Assembly: GCA_017482055.1 (NCBI GenBank)
Contig: JAFUOH010000010.1
Coordinates: 82,379-146,378, forward strand
Source: Clostridia bacterium
Lineage (GTDB): Bacteria > Bacillota > Clostridia > Oscillospirales > CAG-272
Direction: 5' to 3'
Length of the DNA: 64,000 nt
Shown piece by piece: positions 8,441 to 16,060 of the stretch. The stretch's first letter is position 1; every line of letters begins with the position of its first letter. Below the pieces are notes generated by a model. It saw nothing but the letters and a program-made list of their open reading frames with translations. It was not told where the DNA came from and searched no databases. The position numbers and the translations under genes were made by a program.

Positions 8441-8610
8441 GTAGGGACCGGCGTCCCCGACGGTCCGCCAAACGCATACCGCAAATATAATCCATGTGCA
8501 TAATCGTTCGTAACGGACCGTCGGGGACGCCGGTCCCTACAAACATTGCCCCCCGACCCGCGCCGCCCGAAGGGCGGCACGGAACGCGGGGTGTGGGGCA
8601 GCCGCCCCAT
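8441..8610. repeat. 27-bp perfect inverted repeat plus adjacent GC-rich hairpins (MITE- or REP-like)
   Basis: The arm at 8441-8467 begins GTAGGGACCGGCGTCCCCGA; its exact reverse complement is at 8514-8540, separated by 46 bases. Immediately after come GCCGCCCGAAGGGCGGC (8560-8576) nested in a second pair, CCCCCGACCCGCG against CGCGGGGTGTGGGG. Nothing codes here. The sharp ends and full pairing suggest a non-autonomous mobile or REP-type element. It fills much of the 464-base gap between two divergent genes; the rest holds the ROK gene promoter. Confidence 0.65.
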
Positions 8611-8734
8611 GCCGATAAACGATTATTTATCTCTACTATTTACATTTTACTCCCGCAAAGCGGATTTGTCAACCCTCCTCTCCTATAAAAAGGAGAAAAC
8701 TCACAAAAACTTTACTGTAAGTCACGAAAAATAC

Positions 8735-8763
8735 TTGACATCGCGGATAAAATACATTATAAT
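8735..8763 (+). promoter_or_regulatory. Promoter of the ROK-family kinase gene
   Basis: TTGACA (8735-8740), 17-base spacer, TATAAT (8758-8763): full consensus. The expected leader to the ATG at 8839 is about 70 bases. Confidence 0.9.
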
Positions 8764-8838
8764 AGTAATTGTAAAATATTTTGTCTCAATTTGCGACACT
8801 GCAAAGAAAGGAACGCTTTTTTAAGCTCGGTTTTCACT

Positions 8839-9798
8839 ATGAATTATATCGGTATCGACCTTGGCGGAACCAATATCGCCGTAGGTATCATCAATGAAAA
8901 ATATGATATGCTCGCAAAGGGCAGTGTTCCCACAGGCGCTGAACGCGACGGCAAGGAGATCATCAAGGATATGGCTGATCTCTGCGCAAAGCTTGTTGCC
9001 GAGGCAGGACTCACTTTTGACGACATCGAATATGCGGGTATTGCCGCTCCCGGTTCCATCGACCCCGAAAACGGCGTTGTCGTTTATGCCAACAACCTTC
9101 CCTTCAACAACTTCGCTATCGCGGATATTTTAAAGAGCTATATCCCGATAAAGAAGGTTTATCTTGAAAACGATGCCAACGCGGCAGCTCTCGGCGAGGC
9201 AGTCGCAGGCGCGGCTCGCGGCGTTAAGCATGCGGTAATGATCACCCTCGGCACCGGCGTCGGCGGTGGTATAATCATCGACGGCAAGATATATTCCGGC
9301 TTCAACTACAAGGGCGGCGAGCTCGGTCACATCGTTATCCAGCATGGCGGCAGACCTTGCTCCTGCGGCAGACTCGGCTGCTGGGAAGCGTACAGCTCAG
9401 CTACCGGCCTTATCAATATGACAAAGGAAAAGATAGACGAGTGCAACAAGGCAGGCATCTCCACCATCATGGCAGGTCAGGCGGCTTCTGACGGCAAGGT
9501 AAGCGGAAAGACCGCATTTGCCGCAATGAAGCTCGGTGATGTTCACGCTAAAGCGGTCGTTGACGAATACATATCCTACCTCGCTTGCGGTCTTTCCAAC
9601 ATCATCAATATATTCCAGCCCGAAGTGCTTGTTATCGGCGGAGGCATCTGCAACGAGAAGGAATACCTCACAGATCCGCTCAACGCTATTATTTCCGGCA
9701 ACACCTACGGCGGCAGTGCAGACAAGGCTACCGCTCTCAAGATCGCTGAGCTCGGCAACGATGCAGGTATCATCGGCGCCGCTGTTCTCGGACTTTGA
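8839..9798 (+). CDS. ROK family glucokinase
   Basis: A 319-residue sugar kinase. It starts with the phosphate-binding DLGGTN motif (residues 6-11), has the GTGVGGGIIIDGK loop, and carries the ROK zinc signature CSCGRLGCWE (residues 174-183). It most likely phosphorylates glucose to glucose 6-phosphate. The start at 8839 fits the family N-terminus (MNYIGIDLGG). The only clear AAAGGA is about 27 bases further upstream, so initiation there is not typical; an in-frame TTG at 8791 would add 16 residues foreign to the family. A glucokinase suits the glycogen locus at 16-26 kb, which would release free glucose. Confidence 0.92.
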   Translation: MNYIGIDLGGTNIAVGIINEKYDMLAKGSVPTGAERDGKEIIKDMADLCAKLVAEAGLTFDDIEYAGIAAPGSIDPENGVVVYANNLPFNNFAIADILKSYIPIKKVYLENDANAAALGEAVAGAARGVKHAVMITLGTGVGGGIIIDGKIYSGFNYKGGELGHIVIQHGGRPCSCGRLGCWEAYSSATGLINMTKEKIDECNKAGISTIMAGQAASDGKVSGKTAFAAMKLGDVHAKAVVDEYISYLACGLSNIINIFQPEVLVIGGGICNEKEYLTDPLNAIISGNTYGGSADKATALKIAELGNDAGIIGAAVLGL

Positions 9799-9847
9799 TC
9801 AAACTGTAAGCTCTGTACAGAGCCTACCCCACAGCATCCGAACCGTC

Positions 9848-9899
9848 GGACGGGAGGAGACTGTCACAAGGCGGTCTCCGCTCGTCCTTACTGCTTTTT
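9848..9899 (+). terminator. Probable terminator after the ROK kinase
   Basis: GGACG and GGAGAC pair with GTCTCC and CGTCC, with a 12-base loop between the inner arms (9848-9887), and a TTACTGCTTTTT run follows. Confidence 0.55.
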
Positions 9900-10739
9900 A
9901 TGAACACCAAAAAAATTCATCCATTACCGATAATACTTGCCGCCTTATGGCTCGTCGCGCTCGGATTTGCGACGTTTTTCGACCTTGATATCTCACTTGC
10001 TGTCGCAGACGTCAGCTCGATTTACGGACGCGCGCTTGAAATTGCAGGGGAGCCGCCGGCGATCCTGTTCACATCCTTCAACTTCGCATTAATGATGGCG
10101 CACTTTTTAAAAAAGCCCGTTCGCACAGCACGCGACTATATTCTTGCAGCACTGACGCTTGTTGCCGCCGTCGGCACATCGGTGTTTACCGTCAACAAAA
10201 GTGCAGATTATCTTATCGACTACGGCACACTTAAAGAAAGCATGGGCGTGTCGCTGACCGTATATGCGCTGTCTGCGATTATTGCAGCGTTCGTCATCAC
10301 ACTTGTAATGCGCATGAAACGTGATACAGTCGAGCGCTATTTCAAAACAGCGTGCCGCTGTGCCGCGGTGGCGGTCGCCACATTTGTTATTATCTGGGCC
10401 CTCAAGCTCGTATGGGGACGCGTGCGTTTTCGTCAGCTCGACGGCGATCTCACGCGCTTCACTGCATGGTATCTGCCGCAGGGCTTCACGGGATTTTTCT
10501 CCTTCCCATCGGGACACACCGCCAACGCCACAGTTATACTATCGGTAACCTATTACCTCAACTATCTGCCCGAAAAATACAGAAAATTCAAGCCTGTTAT
10601 CATGGCTCTGCTCGGTATATGGATCGTGCTTGTGGCATTCTCCAGAGTCAGGGTCGGCGCACACTATTTGTCGGACGTCCTGTTCGGCATGGCGATAACG
10701 CTCGCTATAGTTTATTTCGGAAGGCCAAGGAGAAAATAA
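9900..10739 (+). CDS. PAP2-family membrane phosphatase
   Basis: A 279-residue polytopic protein with about six membrane helices. The three PAP2 motifs are present in order: KLVWGRVRFR (motif 1), FPSGHTAN (motif 2, with the catalytic-pair His) and SRVRVGAHYLSD (motif 3, nucleophilic His and Asp). Such enzymes dephosphorylate undecaprenyl diphosphate, phosphatidylglycerol phosphate or related lipids on the outer face of the membrane; the substrate is not fixed by sequence. Its TAA overlaps the next ATG (TAATG), so it is translationally coupled to the YbaK-like gene. The ATG at 9900 lies directly after the T run of the preceding hairpin and lacks a clear ribosome site. Confidence 0.85.
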   Translation: MNTKKIHPLPIILAALWLVALGFATFFDLDISLAVADVSSIYGRALEIAGEPPAILFTSFNFALMMAHFLKKPVRTARDYILAALTLVAAVGTSVFTVNKSADYLIDYGTLKESMGVSLTVYALSAIIAAFVITLVMRMKRDTVERYFKTACRCAAVAVATFVIIWALKLVWGRVRFRQLDGDLTRFTAWYLPQGFTGFFSFPSGHTANATVILSVTYYLNYLPEKYRKFKPVIMALLGIWIVLVAFSRVRVGAHYLSDVLFGMAITLAIVYFGRPRRK

Positions 10740-11281
10740 TGTATATAGATCCCACACTTTACACAACACGTCCCACGGATGAGCGACTTCCCAAGGAGAT
10801 GCGCTCGTATGATCTTCTCGAAGCCATCGGCGTTCCGTTCGTGCGCATAGATCACGATGCGGCGAACACAATGGAGGACTGCGCCGAGGCAAAAGCGCTC
10901 CTCGGCGTGAAGATATGCAAGAATCTGCTCCTCTGCAACAGCCAGAAAACCAAATTCTATATGCTCCTTATGTCCGGTGAAAAGCAGTTCGTCACCAAGG
11001 ATTTTTCAAAAAAGATCGGCTCGTCGAGACTCTCCTTCGCACCGCCGGAGTTTATGGAACGCTTCCTTGATATCACCCCCGGCTCACTGTCCGTGCTCGG
11101 ACTCATGAACGACACAGAAAATAACGTCACGCTATACATCGACCGCGATGTGGTGGCGGATGAATATTTCGGCTGTCACCCTTGCATTAACACTTCAAGC
11201 ATACGCTTTTCAACAAAAGATCTGCTTGAAAAGGTCATCCCCGCGACCCACCACGAGTTCAGCTTCGTGGAGCTTGATTAA
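10739..11281 (+). CDS. YbaK/ProX-type aminoacyl-tRNA deacylase (prolyl-tRNA synthetase-associated domain)
   Basis: A 180-residue free-standing editing domain. It has the family features: an N-terminal region with a DHDAANTMEDC segment, GVKICKNLLLCNSQKTKFYMLL as the central strands with the conserved lysine, and a C-terminal FGCHPCINTSSIRFSTKDLL segment. Relatives hydrolyse Ala-tRNA(Pro) or related mischarged tRNAs in trans. The ATG overlaps the PAP2 stop and a GGAGAA sits just before it. No prolyl-tRNA synthetase is near. Confidence 0.85.
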   Translation: MYIDPTLYTTRPTDERLPKEMRSYDLLEAIGVPFVRIDHDAANTMEDCAEAKALLGVKICKNLLLCNSQKTKFYMLLMSGEKQFVTKDFSKKIGSSRLSFAPPEFMERFLDITPGSLSVLGLMNDTENNVTLYIDRDVVADEYFGCHPCINTSSIRFSTKDLLEKVIPATHHEFSFVELD

Positions 11282-11299
11282 TACTCGGAGAGAATATAA

Positions 11300-12601
11300 A
11301 TGGTCACAATAACCGGAGTCGAACGTGCTTCTCTTGCAGAGAAGCACGGCATTAAAGCGGGCGACATACTGATATCCATAAACGGACATAACATACGTGA
11401 CGTGCTTGACTATCAGTTCCGCCTGTGCGAAAAAAAGGTCACACTGCAGATCCACCGCGAGGCGGAGCTTTTTGATGTGACTATAAGAAAAAACGAATAC
11501 GGCGACATCGGGCTCTGCTTTGAGACCTATCTCATGGATAAAAAGCTTTCCTGCCGCAACAAATGCGTGTTCTGCTTTATAGATCAGCTTCCGGCAGGCA
11601 TGCGCGATTCCCTTTACTTCAAGGATGACGATTCCCGACTGTCGTTTTTAATGGGCAATTATATCACGCTCACCAATCTTTCCGACGCGGACGTGGAACG
11701 CATCATCGAAATGAAAACCTCTCCCATAAACATTTCCGTTCACACCACCAATCCCGAGCTGCGCGTTAAAATGATGAAAAACAAGCGTGCGGGCGAGGTG
11801 CTTGACTATATGCGCCGCTTTGCAGAAGCGGGAATAACCCTTAACTGTCAGATTGTGCTGTGCAAGGGACTCAACGACGGTGAGGAGCTGCTTCGCTCGA
11901 TGCGCGACCTTGCACTGCTCCACCCTCACCTCTCGGGTGTTTCCATCGTCCCCGCAGGAATTACCGATCACCGCGATGGGCTTTACCCTCTCGAGCCGTT
12001 TACACCCGAGGAGACGGCGGCGGTCATTGATACGGTAGACGAGTTTGCGGCAGAGTGCATGAAAAAATACGGCTCGCGCCTGTTCTTCTGCTCGGATGAG
12101 ATGTATCTCTCCTGCGGACGGGAGCTTCCGGATGAAGAATACTATGAGGGCTATCCGCAGATCGAAAACGGAGTTGGCATGATACGATCTATGCAGTGCG
12201 AATTTGACGACGAGCTGGAGTTTTTATCAGATTACGATCTTGAAAAGCCCCGTCGGATGTCCATTGCAACAGGCTTTGCGGCTTACGATTTCATAAAATC
12301 GCTGTCGGACGAGCTTATGCGTCGCGTAAAAACGCTTGATATCACTGTTTACCGAATCCGAAATGACTTTTTCGGCAAAAATATAACCGTAGCGGGACTT
12401 ATCACGGGAAAGGATCTGTGCGCACAGCTTTCGGGCAAAACGCTCGGTGAAAAGCTAATCATCCCGTCCGTAATGCTCCGCGCCGAGCGCGATATGTTTC
12501 TCGATTCCATGACCGTAGGCGAGCTTTCCGAAAAGCTCGGCGTCGAGGTCGTCACCTCCGACTCAACAGGCATGGATTTCATATCGTCTATCCTGTATTA
12601 G
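11300..12601 (+). CDS. DUF512 protein: PDZ domain plus radical-SAM-like Fe-S domain
   Basis: A 433-residue protein. Residues 1-60 form a PDZ-like domain (SLAEKHGIKAGDILISING). A cysteine cluster CRNKCVFCF at about 77-85 resembles a radical-SAM CxxxCxxC motif, followed by a TIM-barrel-like region (NISVHTTNPELR, GITLNCQIVLCKGLND) and a C-terminal DUF512 domain. In clostridia this gene is regularly found directly before der, as here, 45 bases away. Function is not established; a link to ribosome assembly is suggested only by that conserved neighbourhood. Confidence 0.85.
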   Translation: MVTITGVERASLAEKHGIKAGDILISINGHNIRDVLDYQFRLCEKKVTLQIHREAELFDVTIRKNEYGDIGLCFETYLMDKKLSCRNKCVFCFIDQLPAGMRDSLYFKDDDSRLSFLMGNYITLTNLSDADVERIIEMKTSPINISVHTTNPELRVKMMKNKRAGEVLDYMRRFAEAGITLNCQIVLCKGLNDGEELLRSMRDLALLHPHLSGVSIVPAGITDHRDGLYPLEPFTPEETAAVIDTVDEFAAECMKKYGSRLFFCSDEMYLSCGRELPDEEYYEGYPQIENGVGMIRSMQCEFDDELEFLSDYDLEKPRRMSIATGFAAYDFIKSLSDELMRRVKTLDITVYRIRNDFFGKNITVAGLITGKDLCAQLSGKTLGEKLIIPSVMLRAERDMFLDSMTVGELSEKLGVEVVTSDSTGMDFISSILY

Positions 12602-12646
12602 TTAAAAACATCACACTCAATCCCCCTAAAGAAAGGAATCATATAT

Positions 12647-13978
12647 ATGTCAAAACCCGTTATTGCCATTGTCGGACGTCCAAACGTCGGCAAGAGCACC
12701 CTTTTCAACAAGCTCGCGGGCGAGCGTATATCCATCGTCGAGGACACCCCGGGCGTGACCCGCGACCGCATCTACTATGAGATCGAGTGGAACGGCAGAG
12801 CCATGATACTCGTTGACACAGGCGGTATCGAGCCCAAGTCCGACGATATCATCTTAAAGCAGATGAAAAATCAGGCAGAGGTCGCCGTTTCCACGGCCGA
12901 TGTCATCGTTTTTATGGTGGATGTGACCACAGGTCTCACCGCCGCAGACCGCGATATTGCGACCATGCTCATAAAGAGCCGGAAGCCGTTGATACTCGCC
13001 GTCAACAAATGCGACTCTGTCGGCGCACCGCCTTTGGAATTCTACGAATTCTATGAGCTTGGCATCGACGGCGAGCCGATACAGCTCTCAAGTGTCCACG
13101 GTACAGGCTCAGGTGACCTGCTTGACCGAGTGCTCGAGCTCTGTCCCGCCGATGAGGAAAAGGAGGACGACTCCGATCTTATAAAAGTAGCGGTAATCGG
13201 TAAGCCTAACGCCGGAAAAAGCTCGATCATCAACAAGATCCTCGGCGAAGACCGTCTTATCGTATCCGACATTCCCGGTACCACCCGCGACGCGGTAGAT
13301 ACGAGAGTCGAGAACGAATACGGAAAATACACCTTTATCGACACCGCGGGCATCCGCCGTCAGTCGAAGGTTGAAGATCGCATTGAGAAATTCTCTGTGC
13401 TCCGCGCCAAGATGGCGGTGGAACGCGCCGATGTGTGCGTTTTGATGGTAGATGCCAACGAAGGTGTCACCGAGCAGGACGAAAAGATCGCGGGTATCGC
13501 TCACGAATCCGGCAAGGCATGCATCATCGTCATCAACAAGTGGGATACCCTTGAAACAGAGGACAAGAACACCGTGGAATACGACAAAAAGGTGTACAAC
13601 GCCCTCTCCTACATGACATATGCTCCCACCCTCTACGTCTCCGCGAAAACAGGACAGCGCGTAGTCAAGCTGTTTGAGCTTATCAATTACGTCTACAACC
13701 AGAACTGCACACGCATTTCCACGGGTATGCTCAACGACGTGCTGAACGACGCTACCGCACGCGTTCAGCCCCCCTCCGACAAGGGCAGACACTTGAAGAT
13801 ATACTATATGACTCAGATCGGAACCTGTCCTCCAAGCTTTGTTATCTTCTGCAACAATGCGGAGCTGTTCCATTTCTCATATCAGCGATATCTTGAAAAT
13901 CAGCTGCGCGAGGTGTTCGGCTTCCGCGGCACGCCGATAAAGCTCATTGTACGCCAGAAAGGAGATAAAGAAGAATGA
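12647..13978 (+). CDS. der: Ribosome biogenesis GTPase Der (EngA)
   Basis: A 443-residue protein with two tandem GTPase domains: GRPNVGKST, DTPGVTRD, DTGG and NKCD in the first, and GKPNAGKSS, DIPGTTRD, DTAG and NKWD in the second, followed by a KH-like C-terminal domain. Length and order are normal for the family. Der acts in late assembly of the 50S subunit and is essential in most bacteria. AAAGGAA precedes the ATG at 12647. It overlaps plsY by ATGA. Confidence 0.98.
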   Translation: MSKPVIAIVGRPNVGKSTLFNKLAGERISIVEDTPGVTRDRIYYEIEWNGRAMILVDTGGIEPKSDDIILKQMKNQAEVAVSTADVIVFMVDVTTGLTAADRDIATMLIKSRKPLILAVNKCDSVGAPPLEFYEFYELGIDGEPIQLSSVHGTGSGDLLDRVLELCPADEEKEDDSDLIKVAVIGKPNAGKSSIINKILGEDRLIVSDIPGTTRDAVDTRVENEYGKYTFIDTAGIRRQSKVEDRIEKFSVLRAKMAVERADVCVLMVDANEGVTEQDEKIAGIAHESGKACIIVINKWDTLETEDKNTVEYDKKVYNALSYMTYAPTLYVSAKTGQRVVKLFELINYVYNQNCTRISTGMLNDVLNDATARVQPPSDKGRHLKIYYMTQIGTCPPSFVIFCNNAELFHFSYQRYLENQLREVFGFRGTPIKLIVRQKGDKEE

Positions 13979-14724
13979 CATTGAACGAACTTTTACAGGA
14001 CGGTCTTGTAACAAGACTGATCGCGGGAGATGCAAATGAGATCTCGCTGTGGATAGTCATCGCCCTCTGCATCGTCGGCGGACTCATTTCCTACTTCCTC
14101 GGCGGACTCAATTTTGCAATCATCATTTCAAAATACAAATTCAAGGACGACATCCGCCGCTACGGAAGCGGCAATGCAGGCATGACCAACATGCTCCGTA
14201 CCTACGGAAAAGCGGCAGCAGCGTTTACGCTGCTTGGCGATATGGCAAAGGCGATGGTGTCGGTTCTCATCGGTACTCTGCTTGCAGGCGAAGCAGGCGC
14301 ATATATCGCGGGCTTCTGCTGTGTGCTCGGTCACTCTTTCCCCTGCCTCTACGGCTTCAAGGGCGGAAAGGGGATCGTTGTCACCGCGGCAATGCTGCTA
14401 TGCCTTGAACCGCTGGTGTTCCTCATTCTGTTCGTGATCTTCGTTCTGCTGGTTGCATCGACCAAATACCTTTCCCTCGGCTCGATAATCGGCATGCTCC
14501 TCTACCCTCTTATCTTGAATCGCCTCTATCCCATTGTCAACGGCGGCGCCTCCGAGGGTGCGGTAGTTGCAATAGTATCAATACTCAACGCTGTGCTTGT
14601 AATTTGGCTGCACCGTGAGAACATCAAGCGCCTCATGAGCGGTACCGAAAACAAGTTCAGCCTCAAAAAGAAGGACAAATTTGTGAAGGACGATAAGAAA
14701 GATTCCGACAAAGAGGATAAGTAA
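13975..14724 (+). CDS. plsY: Acyl-phosphate:glycerol-3-phosphate acyltransferase PlsY
   Basis: A 249-residue membrane protein that makes lysophosphatidate from acyl-phosphate and glycerol 3-phosphate. The three PlsY motifs are visible: GSGNAGMTNMLRTYGK (motif 1), GHSFPCLYGFKGGKGI (motif 2) and the later SLGSIIGM region. The family is usually about 195-215 residues; here the last about 30 residues are a Lys/Asp tail (KKKDKFVKDDKKDSDKEDK) probably in the cytosol. der-plsY adjacency is common in Firmicutes. The start overlaps the der stop by four bases. Confidence 0.96.
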   Translation: MTLNELLQDGLVTRLIAGDANEISLWIVIALCIVGGLISYFLGGLNFAIIISKYKFKDDIRRYGSGNAGMTNMLRTYGKAAAAFTLLGDMAKAMVSVLIGTLLAGEAGAYIAGFCCVLGHSFPCLYGFKGGKGIVVTAAMLLCLEPLVFLILFVIFVLLVASTKYLSLGSIIGMLLYPLILNRLYPIVNGGASEGAVVAIVSILNAVLVIWLHRENIKRLMSGTENKFSLKKKDKFVKDDKKDSDKEDK

Positions 14725-14739
14725 TATACATAAAAAATC

Positions 14740-14787
14740 AATTCCCCGATAAAATTTTGATTAAAAATTTTATCGGGGAATTATTTT
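14740..14787. terminator. Long hairpin terminator after plsY
   Basis: A stem of about 19 bp (AATTCCCCGATAAAATTTT and its complement) around a 5-base loop, with T-rich flanks on both strands; it also serves the convergent ribbon-helix-helix gene. Confidence 0.88.
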
Positions 14788-14808
14788 GCAAAAACATAAA
14801 TATATAGG

Positions 14809-14991
14809 TCAATCACTGATTTCCACATTATCCACAGAGCTTTCAAGCAAAATATTTATAAGCTCGTTTCTTGAACGATTGCTTCTTTTTGCAAGCTCCT
14901 CGATTTTATCGAGCGTACCGTCCTTGATACGAACACTGATAACCTTATACCCATCATCGCCCTTGCGATTTATCTTTATTACGTCTTTCAT
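14809..14991 (-). CDS. Small ribbon-helix-helix (CopG-like) DNA-binding protein
   Basis: A 60-residue protein with the RHH pattern: a short beta strand (YKVISVRIKD, about 15-24), helix A (TLDKIEELAKRS) and helix B after RSRNELINILLES. These dimeric proteins bind operators or act as antitoxins. GAGGTGATATT lies just upstream of the ATG. No partner toxin is adjacent on the same strand; the divergent DUF6809-like gene shares the AT-rich control region. It may regulate itself and that gene. Confidence 0.8.
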   Translation of the reverse strand: MKDVIKINRKGDDGYKVISVRIKDGTLDKIEELAKRSNRSRNELINILLESSVDNVEISD

Positions 14992-15077
14992 TTCAATATC
15001 ACCTCATACTTATATCATAATATATTATTTACAGAGATGATATATTTATTTTGTATTATATTTATAATATGATTATA

Positions 15078-15106
15078 TTGACACTATAGATCATATGTGA
15101 TATAAT
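15078..15106 (+). promoter_or_regulatory. Promoter of the DUF6809-like gene
   Basis: TTGACA (15078-15083), 17-base spacer, TATAAT (15101-15106). The spacer contains an imperfect ATCATATGTGAT dyad that could be an operator. The whole 14992-15130 region is much more AT-rich than its surroundings. Confidence 0.85.
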
Positions 15107-15141
15107 ACTTATAGATTATACCAAAAGGAGACTGTAATAAA

Positions 15142-15414
15142 ATGAGCATATTAGCCGAATTATGGAATGGCACAATAAGACCTGTGGAACGCAATCCATG
15201 GAAATCAGAAGATTACACTCGTATTTCGCAGGAGATCTTACAAGCGGAAAGCATTTTGGCAAAAACTTTTTCCGTGGAACAGAAAGCTCAATACGAAAGA
15301 TGTGTATCCCTGATGCTTGACCGTCAAAGCATCGTCGAGAAAGAAGTATTCGAACAAGGCTTCAAGCTGGGCGTGCAGATCGTGATCGCCGCCACCCGTG
15401 AGGACCAACCTTAA
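15142..15414 (+). CDS. DUF6809-like small protein of unknown function
   Basis: A 90-residue soluble, mostly helical protein. The pattern LWNGTIRPVERNP, then a predicted coiled helix pair and a final EQGFKLGVQIVIAA segment, matches small proteins common in clostridial genomes and mobile elements that are annotated as DUF6809. No enzymatic motif is visible. AAAAGGAGA sits before the ATG. It is monocistronic, with a consensus promoter and a terminator just after the stop. Its role is unknown; nothing here proves mobility. Confidence 0.7.
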   Translation: MSILAELWNGTIRPVERNPWKSEDYTRISQEILQAESILAKTFSVEQKAQYERCVSLMLDRQSIVEKEVFEQGFKLGVQIVIAATREDQP

Positions 15415-15417
15415 ACA

Positions 15418-15446
15418 ACAAAAAGCAGCCGTAAGGCTGCTTTTTG
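15418..15446. terminator. Bidirectional terminator between the DUF6809-like gene and the flavodoxin-like gene
   Basis: ACAAAAAGCAGCC pairs with GGCTGCTTTTTGT around a GTAA tetraloop, T runs on both strands, between convergent genes. Confidence 0.92.
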
Positions 15447-15456
15447 TTATAATATC

Positions 15457-15876
15457 TTACTTAAGATCAGCGGAGATCTTATCCATCCAAGCGGTAACAG
15501 CCGCTTTTTCTTCATCCTTTACGCCGCCGAGGAAAGGCAGACCGCCCTTGATGTAGAGAACCTCTTCGATAACGTTGGTGCCTGCTTCCTTAACTGCATC
15601 AACAAGAATCTTCGCACCCTCTGCAGGTCCGTCGATGATGAACGCTACATTCGCGGTGCGAGCCTTGGTAAGCTCCTTACAGAACAGAATAAGGGGGTTG
15701 GGCGCATCCTTGCCTACGGTTGCGAGGATAACCACAAGACGCTCCTTGTCGCAGGAGTATGCCGGCGGGATCTTATCCATGCAGTTGACCTTTTCGGTTG
15801 CATAGTTGGCGGTGATCATATCGGCAATATTGATAAGCTTCTTCTTGCTTGTCGAATAAAGAACACGCATTTTCAT
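15457..15876 (-). CDS. Small flavodoxin-like alpha/beta protein, function unknown
   Basis: A 139-residue cytosolic protein. It opens with a strand and a Ser/Thr/Lys loop (MRVLYSTSKKKLINIADMI) in the place of a flavodoxin phosphate loop, followed by alternating strands and helices (LVVILATVGKD, ANVAFIIDGP) as in short flavodoxin-fold proteins. The usual aromatic flavin-stacking residues are not clear, so FMN binding is uncertain. The start at 15876 is set by GGAGG 8 bases upstream; an in-frame ATG ten codons earlier lacks such a site. Its ATG overlaps the stop of a 23-codon leader ORF by ATGA, and the leader carries alternative hairpins, so its expression is probably regulated after transcription starts. 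Confidence 0.7.
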   Translation of the reverse strand: MKMRVLYSTSKKKLINIADMITANYATEKVNCMDKIPPAYSCDKERLVVILATVGKDAPNPLILFCKELTKARTANVAFIIDGPAEGAKILVDAVKEAGTNVIEEVLYIKGGLPFLGGVKDEEKAAVTAWMDKISADLK

Positions 15877-15944
15877 AGTAAATTCCTCCAATTTCTTCGG
15901 CAACAAAATAGTATTCCCGTTTTTGTTGCCGTGAAAACGGGCAT
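15873..15944 (-). CDS. 23-codon leader ORF, translationally coupled to the flavodoxin-like gene
   Basis: A short ORF starts at the ATG at 15944-15942, seven bases after a GGAGG (15956-15952), and ends in a TGA that overlaps the next ATG (ATGA, 15876-15873). The peptide begins MPVFTATKTG, contains Cys-Cys-Arg-Arg near the end, and finishes NWRNLL. It matches no known family. The RNA of the ORF itself can fold in two incompatible ways (see the regulatory entry), which is typical of leader-peptide control. That it is translated is inferred from the ribosome site, spacing and overlap. Confidence 0.5.
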   Translation of the reverse strand: MPVFTATKTGILFCCRRNWRNLL

Positions 15945-15958
15945 CGGATATCCTCCGA
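15898..15958 (-). promoter_or_regulatory. Leader RNA with two mutually exclusive hairpins
   Basis: Read on the minus strand, hairpin B pairs CCCGTTTT (15941-15934) with AAAACGGG (15923-15916). Hairpin C pairs CGGCAACAAAA (15931-15921) with TTTTGTTGCCG (15908-15898), a perfect 11-bp stem. B and C share bases, so only one can form. A third stem, TCGGA/TCCGA (15958-15944), hides the leader ribosome site. C ends ten bases before the ribosome site of the main gene. There is no T run after C, so control of translation rather than termination is more likely. Confidence 0.5.
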
Positions 15959-15965
15959 CACTGAT

Positions 15966-15994
15966 ATTATAGCACAAAATCGGCAAGATTTGAA
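15966..15994 (-). promoter_or_regulatory. Promoter of the leader ORF and flavodoxin-like gene
   Basis: On the minus strand, TTCAAA, a 17-base spacer and TATAAT with an extended TGC before it. The predicted start of transcription, near 15960, is only about 16 bases from the leader ATG. Confidence 0.65.
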
Positions 15995-16060
15995 GTAGAG
16001 CGGCGAAAAATTATAATTTTCGGTTACTTCCACAAAATTTCGCCGTTTTTTTGTATACTA

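Noticed and set aside
8791-8838. TTG start adding 16 residues to the ROK kinase
   Set aside because: These residues are foreign to the family; the phosphate loop should be near residue 6, as with the ATG at 8839.
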